Positions 9,217 to 18,239 of a stretch of DNA of 64,000 nt are shown one piece after another. The notes below the pieces were generated by a model that saw only the letters and a list, made by a program, of their open reading frames with translations, did no database searches and was not told where the DNA came from. The DNA lies in the NCBI RefSeq assembly GCF_907163085.1, contig NZ_CAJQTX010000008.1, forward strand, positions 1 through 64,000, in the 5' to 3' direction. Within the stretch, counting starts at the first letter, position 1; each line of letters begins with the position of its first letter. This DNA comes from Candidatus Accumulibacter sp. ACC003 (GTDB taxonomy: Bacteria > Pseudomonadota > Gammaproteobacteria > Burkholderiales > Rhodocyclaceae). Position numbers and translations under genes: made by a program.

Positions 9217-9917
9217 CTTGCGATCGGGTTTGTTCACCGCGTGCGCGCGGAAAGCGAAGCCCAGCGTACGTGCCAGGGCGACCATCTCGGGCGCGAACAC
9301 GGCCTCGTCGCCGGCCCCGGCGACGACGATCACGCTGGTATTGTCGATGACGCAGGTCGGGCAGCTGCCGGCCATGAAACGGACGGCTTCGAGCAGGAAC
9401 TGCTTGGCTTCGAAACGCGTGAAACGCGGAAAGTACTGAACGAAGAGCCGCCGCGAGTACGCCAGGATCAGTGACGCGCATTGCGCCGTCAGCGGCTTGC
9501 CGGCCAGGATCACGCGATGCGGCGAGGTGTCGTGCTGCATCTCCTGGCGAAGTAATATTCGCCGGCGCGTTTCGGCGGCGTGCGCAGATCGGCTTCGCGG
9601 ATCCAGCGGGTCAGCGTGCTGTAGCCCGGACGCAGGTCCAGCTCCGCCGCCAGCATCTCCTGGATCCGCACCCCATTGCCGCGCGCGCGCTCGAAGGCCG
9701 AGACCAGCCACAGCCGAACCGGCGCCGGGCACGCGACAGGCGCCGGGCACGCGGCTGGCCGCGCACCCTCTGCGGTATCGGGCGGAGCCGCCACGGGCGA
9801 GCGCAAGATACGGCGAACGGTGTTACGCGAGAGCTTCAAGAGCCGGCTGATCTCGCGCAGCGCCAGACCTTGCTGACGCAGTGTCTGCACGGCTTGATGA
9901 ATTTCGGGCGATTTCAT
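9217..9917 (-). pseudogene. istA: IS21-family transposase IstA, N-terminal and catalytic part
   Basis: The start at 9917 reads MKSPEIHQAVQTLRQQG followed by an HTH (LALREISRLLKLSRNTVRR), then the IstA region to KRAGEYYF. Around 9553 a short deletion shifts the frame. The protein continues as EMQHDTSPHRVILAGKPLTA and then the RNase-H-like catalytic core with CVIDNTSVIV. The frame is lost at 9217 where the recombinase element is inserted, and it resumes at 5871. The gene is dead for two independent reasons. Confidence 0.85.
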
Positions 9918-10818
9918 CGGGGCATACCTTCCTCAGATGGCACTGGAGAGACGCCAGCGCCAATTGCAAAGCGCCGACCGCGGCGGTGATGGCGGGCGGC
10001 AGCTCCGCTGGCGAGGGCGCCAGGGCGAACAGACGCCGAGTCAAGCGGGCGCCCACCGCGTCGAGAATGCGGATGTCGGCCAGCACCTCGCCTTCTGGAC
10101 CCTGGTGCAGGCGCTCGGCGCTCTTCTCGTCGGCCTTGGCGGTCAGCGAATTGAGCAACAGTTGCGGCGCCTCGACCATCCGCTCGCGCACCGTCCGCGA
10201 AGCGCCTTGATAGTGCGCGAACCAGGTCGCCAGCTGCCGGGTCGTCAGCGGCGTCGTGTGCAAACTCTCCAGTAGCTGTTCGGCGTGGGCGCTGTTGGCG
10301 CGCGCCAACGGGCCGAGAATCCGCACCGCCGCCCAGGTCGAGACCTTTCCCTGGCGTACCGCCGTCAACACCGCATCCGAGAGGACCGTCACGAGTTGCA
10401 GGCGGCGACTGACCCAGCTCACGTCGCGGCCGCAGCGGCGGGCGATTTCATGCTGGCTCAGGGGGCCGCTGGCGATCAGTTCGCGCAGCAGCAGCGCTTC
10501 TTCGATCGGCGCAAACGCGCGGCTGCGGGTTCGTGCCAACACGCCCAGCAGGCCTTGCACCGGATCGCCGTCCCAGCATTCGACCTCGGCCGTATCCCGG
10601 CCGAGTTGCCGCAACGCGGCGACGCGTCGATAGCCGTCGAGCAGGATCGCCGAGTTGCCCTCGCCGGCGACCGCGATGCACGGGACGAGCTGGCCATTGA
10701 CCGCGATCGATTGGGCCAGACGCGTGATCGCCGCCGTATCCAGCACGCGAAGATCGGCGTAGCGCAACTCCAGGCGGTGCAAATCCAGAGTCTGAGCCGT
10801 AGCGGCCGTGTGATCCAT
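9823..10818 (-). CDS. ParB-like nuclease/CTPase-fold DNA-binding protein of the IS21 element
   Basis: This 331-residue protein opens with a ParB N-terminal domain (about residues 10-95). It includes the nucleotide-binding type motif LLDGYRRVAALRQLG, the counterpart of the GERR box in chromosomal ParB. A ParB-type HTH follows (GPLSQHEIARRCGRDVSWVSRRLQL, about residues 115-140), then an alpha-helical C-terminus. It lies directly upstream of istA on the same strand and overlaps it by 95 bases, so it belongs to the element rather than to a plasmid partition locus; no ParA gene is near. I infer a role in element regulation or end binding. Confidence 0.8.
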   Translation of the reverse strand: MDHTAATAQTLDLHRLELRYADLRVLDTAAITRLAQSIAVNGQLVPCIAVAGEGNSAILLDGYRRVAALRQLGRDTAEVECWDGDPVQGLLGVLARTRSRAFAPIEEALLLRELIASGPLSQHEIARRCGRDVSWVSRRLQLVTVLSDAVLTAVRQGKVSTWAAVRILGPLARANSAHAEQLLESLHTTPLTTRQLATWFAHYQGASRTVRERMVEAPQLLLNSLTAKADEKSAERLHQGPEGEVLADIRILDAVGARLTRRLFALAPSPAELPPAITAAVGALQLALASLQCHLRKVCPDEIARNSSSRADTASARSGAARDQPALEALA

Positions 10819-10904
10819 GCGCTTGACCTCCTATGGCATCCAGCCTAGCGAGGCGACCGCCGCAAGGCGATCGAGTCCTCTCTTTGCAAGCCGCGGCAGG
10901 GGCC

Positions 10905-11336
10905 TCAGGGCGAGGCGCAAGCGGCTGAAATAACGGTGATTTCAACCATCCACGCGTTCTTCTTTGCAAGCGACGCGTCCACTACCCGCGATAGGCGATA
11001 AGTGCCTGAGGAAAAGCCTGTTTCAGCCATTGACGCGTCCATCTTTGCAACGCCGGCCGGGGCGGGCGCGCGTTCCCGCTGCCGAGCCCGATTGCGTGCG
11101 ACGTACTCCGGATGCTGCTCTCGATACGCCCGCCAGTAGTCGGGGTGACGCTCCGCCCAGGCCTTCTGCGCACGCTTCTGGTTATCGCGATAGTCGGGAT
11201 CGTTCTGGCGCTTGGCCGCCTGCCAACGCCGTCGCCGTTCGCGCTGGCAGGCGGCGGCCGAACAGAAGCATTGGTCGGGGTTCTGCGGACGCGGCCGGAA
11301 CGGCTGGTGACACGCCTCGCACTGTCGGAATTCCAT
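10905..11336 (-). CDS. Zinc-ribbon protein, first gene of IS21-type element 1
   Basis: Of about 143 residues, the first 40 hold a C-x2-C ... C-x4-C pattern (CEACHQPF ... CFCSAAAC), so a zinc ribbon is likely. A very basic, repeat-like region follows with NDPDYRDNQKRAQKAW, HPDYWRAYREQHPEY and RNRARQRER. The ATG at 11336 has GGGAG about nine bases upstream; a GTG at 11354 is an alternative. A homologous protein opens the second IS21-type element at 39979-40575. The function is unknown; DNA or RNA binding is inferred from the composition. Confidence 0.7.
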   Translation of the reverse strand: MEFRQCEACHQPFRPRPQNPDQCFCSAAACQRERRRRWQAAKRQNDPDYRDNQKRAQKAWAERHPDYWRAYREQHPEYVARNRARQRERAPAPAGVAKMDASMAETGFSSGTYRLSRVVDASLAKKNAWMVEITVISAACASP

Positions 11337-11616
11337 GACGGTTTCTCCCCACACGACGTCGTGCGGGAAGAATGGGCCCGTGCCGGGCTTCCTGTCGCGG
11401 AGCCGGAGATCTGGCGAGGCCTGACCGCAACCTGGCGGCGGTCGGACTGCACGGACGCGGCGAGCTTGGCGAAGGGGCTTGACCGCGCAATCAGAAGGTC
11501 GGGCAGCCGGAGCTACACGCGCTGCCGCGTTGCCAACGGGCGATGCCTGCCGACTGAGCCTGGGGCGGAGCTACGAAGTTCGCTTCCCGGGAACCACTAC
11601 GGGCCTCAACACGGGC

Positions 11617-12192
11617 TCACTGGGTCACGCTTGATGGGTCAGCTTTGGTGAGCAAGAGCGGGTCAGTTCCGGAGAGCGTCAAGGCCAGGCGGACCTGATT
11701 TTCGATGGCTGCGACACTGGCACCCCAGGCCTTGGCCTGGCTGAAGTCGTTCTTCCAGGTGTCAAAACACTTCTCCTCCTCCCAGCGGCGCGAGTAGAGG
11801 AAAGCGATGAGGCCGGGTTCGAGCTTGAACTCGTTGGTCAGAAACTCCACGAGATGCCCACGCCGGCTGCGGAAGGTGATCAAGCGCCAGTCTTGCCGGG
11901 AACTGCGCAGGGTGATGCGCAGATCCTTGAGCACGCCTTCGTTGGCCGGGAGGTCCGCCACCGGCAAGGGCTCGGTAGAATCGATGCACAGGCTGCTTTT
12001 CATGCGCGTGATCAGGGTCACGCCCAAGCGCTTTTTCCGGCTATCCCAGAACGCCGCGTCGATGAAAGCGCGGTCGACCAGCCACAGGGCATCCTTGTGA
12101 CGGGTCATGGCCTGCTCGGACTGGTCGTAGTCGCGCAACAGTGTTATCTCGTGGCTGAGTGTGATCACCCGATTTGATGTTCTGATGTTCAC
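11617..12192 (-). pseudogene. IS4-type DDE transposase, N-terminally truncated
   Basis: The frame contains WLVDRAFIDAAFWDSRKKRLG and TLITRMKSS, the region around the second catalytic Asp of IS4-like transposases. The YREK-like region follows (FLYSRRWEEEKCFDTWKNDF), with the catalytic Glu near the end. The N-terminal part with the first Asp is missing, so this is the 3' portion only. Its C-terminal tail GTDPLLLTKADP is encoded by a motif that recurs at 30102-30150 and resembles element-end repeats (GGGTCAGTTCCGGAGAGCG), so the end of the frame may run into another element's terminus. Confidence 0.65.
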
Positions 12193-12229
12193 CTACGGCG
12201 ATGGTTGGTAGGGGTGATGGTAGGCGACC

Positions 12230-12403
12230 CTGGGGCTCCGCCCCAGACCCCGCGCTCGTCGCGAGGCAGCCGCCGGGGATGAACAAGTACTTCCCCGGCA
12301 ACTGCTCGCAAGCATCGGGACCCTCCAAGGCGTCAAGAGGCTTTCGCGGCATAAACGGGCCGATGAAGCCGGCCCATTTATTCCACGGTCCTCTTGACGC
12401 CTT
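12230..12403. repeat. Cluster of three hairpins
   Basis: Three separate inverted repeats follow one another: CTGGGGC/GCCCCAG at 12230-12246, GCCGGGGA/TTCCCCGGC at 12272-12299, and a 14-bp perfect pair AAGGCGTCAAGAGG (12327-12340) with CCTCTTGACGCCTT (12390-12403) enclosing an inner GGGCC/GGCCC stem. No reading frame crosses the cluster convincingly. It lies between the IS4-type remnant and the four-gene element. Confidence 0.5.
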
Positions 12404-12505
12404 TCCTGGTCAAAGAGCCACCCCCTTCTGTCGGCTCGTTCGTCGAGAGGGCCAAGACGACGCCTCCCGAGCGGACTTTCCGTCCGTCGTTCCTGTCGCC
12501 GCTGG

Positions 12506-12772
12506 TCATTCCGTGACCGTCATGAATCCGTACCGCTGACCGAAAGCCAGCCACGCCCGTCGGGCTGAAGAACGAGCCGGGTCGGATACCTCCACTCGCC
12601 CCAGGAGGTCGAGCAGCGCCCGAAGTGGCGCGTCGGTCTCATTGCCGATGGCGTCAATGACCGTTCTTCGGTCGCGCATCCGCTGGGCACGCTTGCGCTC
12701 TCGGTCTGTCATCGCTCGCTCGCCCTGGGGTGGGCGGCCTCTTTTCGTGACGGTCACCAAGGGCTCGGTCAT
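12506..12772 (-). CDS. Small basic protein of DDE/ATPase element 1
   Basis: An 88-residue protein, strongly basic in its first half (KRGRPPQGERAMTDRERKRAQRMRDRR) and helical in the second. The first half resembles the N-terminal arm of small RHH/HTH-type accessory proteins. No family was recognised. It lies 158 bases downstream of the ATPase gene on the same strand and may be the last gene of the element. The role is unknown. Confidence 0.5.
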   Translation of the reverse strand: MTEPLVTVTKRGRPPQGERAMTDRERKRAQRMRDRRTVIDAIGNETDAPLRALLDLLGRVEVSDPARSSARRAWLAFGQRYGFMTVTE

Positions 12773-12929
12773 CTTGTCCTCCTGTTTTTGTGCCCGTCAC
12801 GGGAAGAACCGAACGTTCTGCGGTAGCCCCTCCCAAGGTCCGCAGGCGTCGTTCCGCCCGGGGCAGCGGTCAAGGGTCTTGGGGCGTGATCGCACAACAG
12901 CGCGGGCCCGTCGCCTGGCGGGAGGGTCG

Positions 12930-13775
12930 TCACCGGCCGGCCGCCACACGACGCAGCGCAGGGGCCTCGGGTGACGCGAAGACCTCGAGGTAAAGTTTCT
13001 CGTCGAGTTGCGGCAACTCACGCTGCGCCGCGGCGGCGAGCAGTTCGGCCGCGAGGGTGGTCAGGATGCGGTAGTTACCGGCGGCGTGATCGCACAGCGT
13101 ATGACAGAGTGCGGGGGTCATCAGGCTGGCGTTCCCGGCGCGGCTCAGCAGATGGGTCAGGCAGGCGAGTAGCTCGTCACGCGACGCATACTCGGTGGCG
13201 AGGCGGGTACGGATGCGGGAGCCGAGCGGGATCAACTCCTCACGACGCAGCTTCTCGATGAGACGCGCATCGCCGGCCAGCACCACACACAGGAGCGGCT
13301 GCGAATCGAACCGCGCACTGGCGAGCAGGCGCAACTCGCAAAGAACGGCCGGACTCATCTCCTGCGCCTCATCGACCAGCAACACCACCCGGCGACGGGT
13401 CGTTTCCAGATGCGCGAACCAGACTTCGCGCAGCGCCTTGAAGCCACCCCAGCGGTTATGCGGGCGCAAGGGCACGGTGAAGATGTCGCCCATTTCGCGA
13501 TAGAAATCGGCCAGGTTGCTCTGCGGATGGTTGATCGCGCCGACGGTGACGTCCGACTGACTTCCCAGACGGTCGGCCAGGAGGCGCAAGGCCACGCTTT
13601 TGCCGGTGCCTGGATCGCCGTGGATCATCGCGAAGCCCCCTTCGCGGATCTGAGCGTGTTCGATTCGCCAGCAGAAGTTCTCGATCCGGGGCGGAACAAA
13701 GAGGACCTCGATTGGCAATTCAGGGGAGAAGGGATTCCACTTCAGCCCGTAGAGGGCGAGGAGCCGATGGTTCAT
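12930..13775 (-). CDS. ExeA/TniB-like AAA+ ATPase of element 1
   Basis: A 281-residue P-loop ATPase with N-terminal ALYGLKWNPFSPELP typical of ExeA/GspA-type proteins. It has a Walker A motif HGDPGTGKSVA, a Walker B motif RRVVLLVDEAQEM, and a C-terminal helical lid. In this context it is the transposition helper (MuB/TniB analogue), not a secretion protein, because it overlaps the DDE transposase gene by ATGA. The gene is intact. Confidence 0.85.
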   Translation of the reverse strand: MNHRLLALYGLKWNPFSPELPIEVLFVPPRIENFCWRIEHAQIREGGFAMIHGDPGTGKSVALRLLADRLGSQSDVTVGAINHPQSNLADFYREMGDIFTVPLRPHNRWGGFKALREVWFAHLETTRRRVVLLVDEAQEMSPAVLCELRLLASARFDSQPLLCVVLAGDARLIEKLRREELIPLGSRIRTRLATEYASRDELLACLTHLLSRAGNASLMTPALCHTLCDHAAGNYRILTTLAAELLAAAAQRELPQLDEKLYLEVFASPEAPALRRVAAGR

Positions 13776-14369
13776 GCCGGCTCCTTGTCGGCGGACGGTA
13801 AATACGCAGGCGGCAAGCCCGTCGCAGCGTAGTCAGCGAGCAGCTGGCGCAGCAGCGGCGCGATCCCGGTAGACGGCGGCGCCAGAGCCTCTGTCGTGAC
13901 GGGCGCGAGGTGCCGACGCTGACCGTCGGCGTTGGCCGACTTGTCGAGCACCTTGACCGGGCACAGCACGACGCCGGTGCTCGGATCCACGAGATCGACG
14001 TGCCTGAGGTCCCAGCGGGCGTAGCGTAGATGAACCACCGGCAGGTGCCGATAACTGGCGGGGATCTCGAAGCGTATGCCAGCCAGACTGACCGTGCCAT
14101 CGGCACGCCGCTGGCGGCGCGCGACCTCAATCCGGAAGGCGGCCTGCAGCGTGCCAGTATCCGGGCAGTCACGGCGAACACTGGGCCCAGCGAGATAGCG
14201 CGCCAAGGGGGTCGCATCGATCTCGGAATGGAGCGTACGGTGGTACTCTTGTTCGACCCAGGCCTGGCTGGCCTGATTGAGCAGGTCCAGCGTCAGCAAT
14301 TTCTCGCCTTCGAGCATCGCCATCAGGCGCCCTTCGATGCGCCCCCAAAACGATTCCTGTTTGGCATTT
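13772..14369 (-). pseudogene. DDE transposase of element 1, C-terminal part
   Basis: Reading resumes after the RIT element with YQNAKQESFWGRIEGRL, which contains the catalytic Glu region of an rve/DDE integrase core. A Mu-type C-terminal beta-barrel domain follows (VEQEYHRTLH ... RYARWDLRHVDLVDPSTG). The N-terminal part lies at 20525-21402. Removing the RIT element and one copy of the short CTATCA repeat joins the two halves in frame (SPYQ-NAKQ). Confidence 0.8.
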
Positions 14370-14401
14370 TGATAGTTACGTGGCCGGCCACGTAACTATC
14401 A
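14370..14401. repeat. Perfect 32-bp palindrome abutting the RIT element
   Basis: TGATAGTTACGTGGCC followed by its exact reverse complement. It sits between the interrupted transposase and the RIT terminal repeat, and its outer six bases (TGATAG) match the sequence on the far side of the RIT element at 20525-20530. It may be the RIT target or crossover site or an extra terminal segment. Confidence 0.75.
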
Positions 14402-14490
14402 GTATGTGGCGCTCAAAGATATGTGGCCCCGGGCCTCATTCTCTTGAAGACACGAGGCCGGGAGCCGGGCAAATGCCACATAAACTTTGT
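14402..14490. repeat. RIT element left terminal repeat
   Basis: Contains ATGTGGC at 14404 and again about 25 bases further in, plus an inverted GCCACATA near 14475. It is matched by the mirror arrangement at 20436-20524. These clustered motifs are likely recombinase binding sites. Confidence 0.7.
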
Positions 14491-15492
14491 CTACAAACCG
14501 CGCAAGAAAGCCAGCAGGTCTGGCTGTTGGCGCCAGGACTTATTGATCGCGCCCTCTGCCGCCGGCGCGCACATGGCCAGTGCACGGGCCTTGGTCGCAA
14601 GATCGGTCTCTGCATAGAGATTTGTCGTGGCGAGCGAAACGTGACCCAGCCAGGCACGGACAGTGTTGATGTCGGCGCCGGACCGTAGCAGATGGGTTGC
14701 CGCGGTGTGGCGAATCACGTGCGGGCTGACTCGCTTGCTGGCCAGCGACGGTGATTGCGCACAAGCTCTGGATGCGTAGCGTTCGACCAGCGTATGGATG
14801 CCGAAGCGAGTAAGAGGCTGACCGTTGCGGTTCAGAAACAGACGCTGCTCCGGCGCGCGGTTTGCCACCAGGAACTGCAACTCATCCAAGGTGTTTGGCC
14901 ACAATGGACAGGCACGCCGTTTGTTACCCTTGCCGGTGATTCGAACGCATTGAGCATACCAGTCAATGGCGCTGACCCGGACCTCCGCCGCTTCGCTCGC
15001 GCGCGCCCCCGAGTTGTAGAGGAAGAGCAACAGCACGTAGTCGCGCCGACCCAGAGCGGTATGGCGATCCGGAGACGCCAGGATCGCATCCATTTCCGGT
15101 TTCTCGAGATAGGTGATGCCAGGGTGAGCCGTTTTCTTGAAGGGGATCAGCCGGATCTGTGCGCACCACGCGATGTGCTCGGGACTGTTCTGGCCGATGA
15201 ATCGAGCCAAGGCGTGAAGGCCGCCGAGGCGTTGATTGCGAGTGGCGGCGATACAGCGACGCCTCGCTTCCAGATCAGCGAGGAACTGGCGGACCAGATC
15301 TACCGACAGATCTTCGACGGTCAGTCGGTCCACCGATTTCTTGAGATGATCGCCAACGTAGGGGAGGAGCAGCGCCAGCATGTCGCGATAGCTTCTCTGG
15401 GTGTTGATCGAAAGGTTGCGCTCCTGCACCAGATAGTCGATCAGGAAACGCCGGACCCAAGGTCCGAGCAAAGCGTGGTCAGTCATGATCAT
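14491..15492 (-). CDS. RIT tyrosine recombinase, third gene
   Basis: A 333-residue phage-integrase family recombinase. The SAM-like N-terminal domain (about residues 8-95) precedes the catalytic domain, with the active residues Arg in NSGARASEAAEV, H-x2-R in HVIRHTAATHLL, the second His in WLGHVSLATTNLY and the tyrosine nucleophile in that last motif. Its start overlaps the end of the second recombinase. An in-frame ATG at 15486 is an alternative start. All catalytic residues are present. Confidence 0.88.
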   Translation of the reverse strand: MIMTDHALLGPWVRRFLIDYLVQERNLSINTQRSYRDMLALLLPYVGDHLKKSVDRLTVEDLSVDLVRQFLADLEARRRCIAATRNQRLGGLHALARFIGQNSPEHIAWCAQIRLIPFKKTAHPGITYLEKPEMDAILASPDRHTALGRRDYVLLLFLYNSGARASEAAEVRVSAIDWYAQCVRITGKGNKRRACPLWPNTLDELQFLVANRAPEQRLFLNRNGQPLTRFGIHTLVERYASRACAQSPSLASKRVSPHVIRHTAATHLLRSGADINTVRAWLGHVSLATTNLYAETDLATKARALAMCAPAAEGAINKSWRQQPDLLAFLRGL

Positions 15493-16420
15493 TCTCCATG
15501 GCGTAACGTTCGAATCGCCGGCTTGCCTCTTGAAGCAAGTCAGGCGTCATCGTCAAATAGTGTTGCGTGGCCGACAGGTTCACGTGGCCGAGGTAGGTCG
15601 CCAGCTTGGGCAGGAGATCGTGCAGGTCTGCGCCGCTGCGATACCAGGCGACGAGCCGATGAACGGCGGCCGAATGACGCAAGTCGTGGAGTCGTGGCTG
15701 CTCTCTTGAGCCACCGTCGCGGGCAACGCCGGCGGCAGTTCGCAGGCGTCGAAAGGTGCAGCGCGCGGCAGACTTGCTCAGCGGCGCGCCGTTCCGGAAG
15801 CAGAAGAACGGCGTGTCCCCGCCGCCTGAGTGGCGGTCGTTGCGTTTGCCCACATACTCGCTCATGACATGCGTCAGATCCTTGCCCAGTGGCACAAGCC
15901 GGCTCTTGTAGAACTTCGTCCCCCGGACGATCAGGCGGGCTTGCTCGAGGTCGACATCAGCGATGTTCAGCGAGACGGCTTCGCTGATGCGGAGCCCCGC
16001 CCCGTAGAGCAGCAAGAGCAAGGCTCTGAAGACATACGCGTCGATTGGCGCTCGGCCGGTACAGGCGATGGGGACCGCGTCGAGCAGGCGCTTGAGTTCG
16101 TCGTGGGAGTAGATGTAGGGCACGAAGACGGGAGTGTCCAGCCTCGGTAGGCTGTACGGCAACGGCACGCTGCTGACCAAACCACGTGCCAGGGCGAAGC
16201 GGTAGAACCCCGAAAGCACGTGGTACTTCTTGACCCAGTACGCGCTCACCGGTCCGTCGCCGTTCAGGAAAGCGAGCACGGACTTGCCTTCAACGCTGGC
16301 CAGTGGGCCTTCACCGACGGTCCGGCAGAAGGATTTGAAGATCGCCTCCTCGGTCTCGAACTTGTATCCCAAGGCGCGCTTATGAGCGATGTACATGGAA
16401 ACCTGCGCGGAGAGCGTCAT
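15479..16420 (-). CDS. RIT tyrosine recombinase, second gene
   Basis: A 313-residue tyrosine recombinase starting MTLSAQVSMYIAHKRALG. The catalytic Arg is in YGAGLRISEAVSL, H-x2-R in LHDLRHSAAVHRL, and the final His and Tyr are in YLGHVNLSATQHYLTM. The ATG at 16420 overlaps the stop of the first recombinase (ATGA) and its end overlaps the third gene, the arrangement expected for RIT elements. It is intact. Confidence 0.88.
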   Translation of the reverse strand: MTLSAQVSMYIAHKRALGYKFETEEAIFKSFCRTVGEGPLASVEGKSVLAFLNGDGPVSAYWVKKYHVLSGFYRFALARGLVSSVPLPYSLPRLDTPVFVPYIYSHDELKRLLDAVPIACTGRAPIDAYVFRALLLLLYGAGLRISEAVSLNIADVDLEQARLIVRGTKFYKSRLVPLGKDLTHVMSEYVGKRNDRHSGGGDTPFFCFRNGAPLSKSAARCTFRRLRTAAGVARDGGSREQPRLHDLRHSAAVHRLVAWYRSGADLHDLLPKLATYLGHVNLSATQHYLTMTPDLLQEASRRFERYAMENDHD

Positions 16421-17332
16421 AGCAGTGCCCCCAGATCGAGTTCGGCCACCTGCCGCAGCCCCGTCAGGTCGACCTTGGTATAGCTCAGGGTCGAATTGGC
16501 GCTGCGATGTCCGAGATGGTCGCCAATCTGCTTCAGGGAGAAGCCCGACGCGAGAAGGTGGCTGGCACAGGCGTGCCGCAAACAGTGCGCCCCACGTGGC
16601 GACAGGGTGAGGCCCAGGCGACTCAGATGGGCATGCGCAACCGGCGTAATGCTCGGCGCCGACAGCGGGCGAATGGGTGCGCCGAGCGTCAAGAACAATG
16701 CCCGATGCCCGCAGCGCGGTCGCACTTCGCGCAGGTAGCGCAAGATCGCCTCGCCCACGGCGTGCAGCAAAGGATAACGCTGAGCACGACGTTGCTTGGG
16801 TCGCGTGATGTGGATCGACTCGCCTTCCCAATCCAGATCGTCCAGCCGCAACGCCGCGACCTCGCCTCGCCGCAGGCCGTAGACCGCGAGCAACATCAGG
16901 ATGGCGTGGTCGCGAATATCTGCCGGTCGATCACCGCTTGTGGCGACAAGGAGGCGCTGGACGTCGTCCCAGCCTGGGCCTTCCGGGATACCTTCACGGG
17001 TATAGAGCCGCGGCGATTCGATGACCGCAGTGATTCCCGAAGGGCACCACCCGCGGGCTTCGGCGAAGGCGAAGAAGCTGCGCAACGAACTGGACAACGC
17101 GGCCAAAGAGGCACGTGTCCAACCTTTCTTACTCTTCGACTCAATGAAGGCGTCGACATCGGCAACGGTAATCGCGCTCAACGTATCCCGGGGCGGGCAC
17201 AGTCCGGCAAAGAACCAGGTCAGGCGCTCACAACGCGTGCTGATCGTCACTGGCGACAGGCCTCGTTCGTCGCGCATATGGCAGGCAAAGGCGTCAATCT
17301 GAGCCATGAAGGCGTTCGGTGCCTCTTCGGTC
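16417..17332 (-). pseudogene. RIT tyrosine recombinase, first gene, C-terminal part
   Basis: The catalytic half of the first recombinase, with EEAPNAFMAQIDAF at the junction, Arg in VYGLRRGEVAALRL, HCLRHACASHLL, and HLGHRSANSTLSYTKV. The N-terminal part is at 20049-20385. Excising the IS66-type element with one copy of the 8-bp duplication CTTCGGTC restores an uninterrupted frame (QQTE-EAPN), so the gene was intact when hit. Confidence 0.88.
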
Positions 17333-17381
17333 GTAAGTATTCGGCCAACCCGTAGCGCGCCAGCGCCATTGCCGAGGCGGG

Positions 17382-18239
17382 TTAGCGGCAGAGGACTGAT
17401 CGGAAGGCTCTGTGAAGGGGGTAGAGCCAGATGTCCTTGATCGGGAGGATGGACTTGCTGGTGGGGCATTTCTTGCCTCGCCCGGCGGTTTGACCGACCT
17501 TGATCCAGTTGGCGGCCTGGTAGCAGGTGCCGCGATGGCGGGGCGTCTCGACGAAGGTTTCGAGCAGTACGGGGCGGTAGCCGTAGCGCGCCAGCCAGTC
17601 CTTGGGCAGTTGCCGCTGCATAAGCGAGAGGATCTTGGAGGCCAGGCCCTTGCACTGGATCCAGGGCAGGATCAGAAAGCGGGCATTGTTCACCACCAGT
17701 TGCAGGTTCCTTTGTCGCTGCTCATCGTGCCAACCGATGAATTGCTCGCGCGCGGCGAGTTTCCAGGCGCTGGCGCCGAAGCTGAGCAAGGCGACCAGGG
17801 TCTCGCCGGCGAAGACGAAGTAGCGGCTCTGACTGCCCGCCATGGGCGTGTGGCCGAGATAGTGGTAGCGGGCGATGTACTCGTTCCACAGACGCGAGTT
17901 CGCCGAACCGACGACCTGATGCAGACGCAGCGGCGGCAGTTCATGCACCGGCTGAGTGAGCAACGGTTGTGGATCGGTGGCGTGAGTAGGCAGATACTCG
18001 GGTTGGCGAGGAGCGGCCCGTCGTGCCGCCGGCAGGGTGAGCAGGCCGTCGGCCTGCATACGCAGCATGGCCACCCGGCAGGTCATATCCTTCAGCTCGC
18101 CATTGGGCTTACGCCAGTCGAAGAGCTCACACACCTGGCGCGACAGTTGCGCGCGGCTGCTGCCAGGATGGGCTTCGATCAGGCGGCAGAGGGCCTGCAG
18201 TTCGTCGTCGGTAAAGTGACGCCCGCAATAAGGCTTCAC
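17382..18239 (-). CDS. DUF4338 (DruA-like) protein in IS66-type element, copy 1
   Basis: A 285-residue protein with the DUF4338 signature: ARYHYLGHTPMAGSQSRYF, FGASAWKLAAREQFIGW, LVVNNARFLILPW, and YGYRPVLLETFVE followed by GTCYQAANWIKVG. The N-terminal 80 residues look like a small winged-helix region. This domain is that of DruA, a component of the Druantia anti-phage system, but it is also common as a single gene on IS elements. The GTG start overlaps the tnpC stop (GTGA), so it is co-translated with the transposase. The role in transposition is unknown. Confidence 0.85.
   Translation of the reverse strand: MKPYCGRHFTDDELQALCRLIEAHPGSSRAQLSRQVCELFDWRKPNGELKDMTCRVAMLRMQADGLLTLPAARRAAPRQPEYLPTHATDPQPLLTQPVHELPPLRLHQVVGSANSRLWNEYIARYHYLGHTPMAGSQSRYFVFAGETLVALLSFGASAWKLAAREQFIGWHDEQRQRNLQLVVNNARFLILPWIQCKGLASKILSLMQRQLPKDWLARYGYRPVLLETFVETPRHRGTCYQAANWIKVGQTAGRGKKCPTSKSILPIKDIWLYPLHRAFRSVLCR

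Larger units (their letters stand above)
4324..11336 (-). mobile_element. IS21-type element 1 with accessory genes, interrupted
   Basis: On the minus strand the gene order is zinc-ribbon protein, ParB-like protein, istA, istB. The last two define the IS21 family; the first two are accessory genes that overlap or abut them. The istA gene is split by a serine-recombinase element inserted between about 9216 and 5872. The coordinates given are those of the outer coding regions, because I could not identify the terminal inverted repeats. IstA also carries two independent frameshifts, so the element is dead. Confidence 0.7.

Noticed and set aside
14755-15867. 370-residue plus-strand frame opposite RIT recombinases
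   Set aside because: Shadow of two recombinases with complete catalytic motifs.
17382-18239. A Druantia defence system
   Set aside because: Only the DruA-like domain is present, inside an IS; none of the large Druantia partner genes are nearby.
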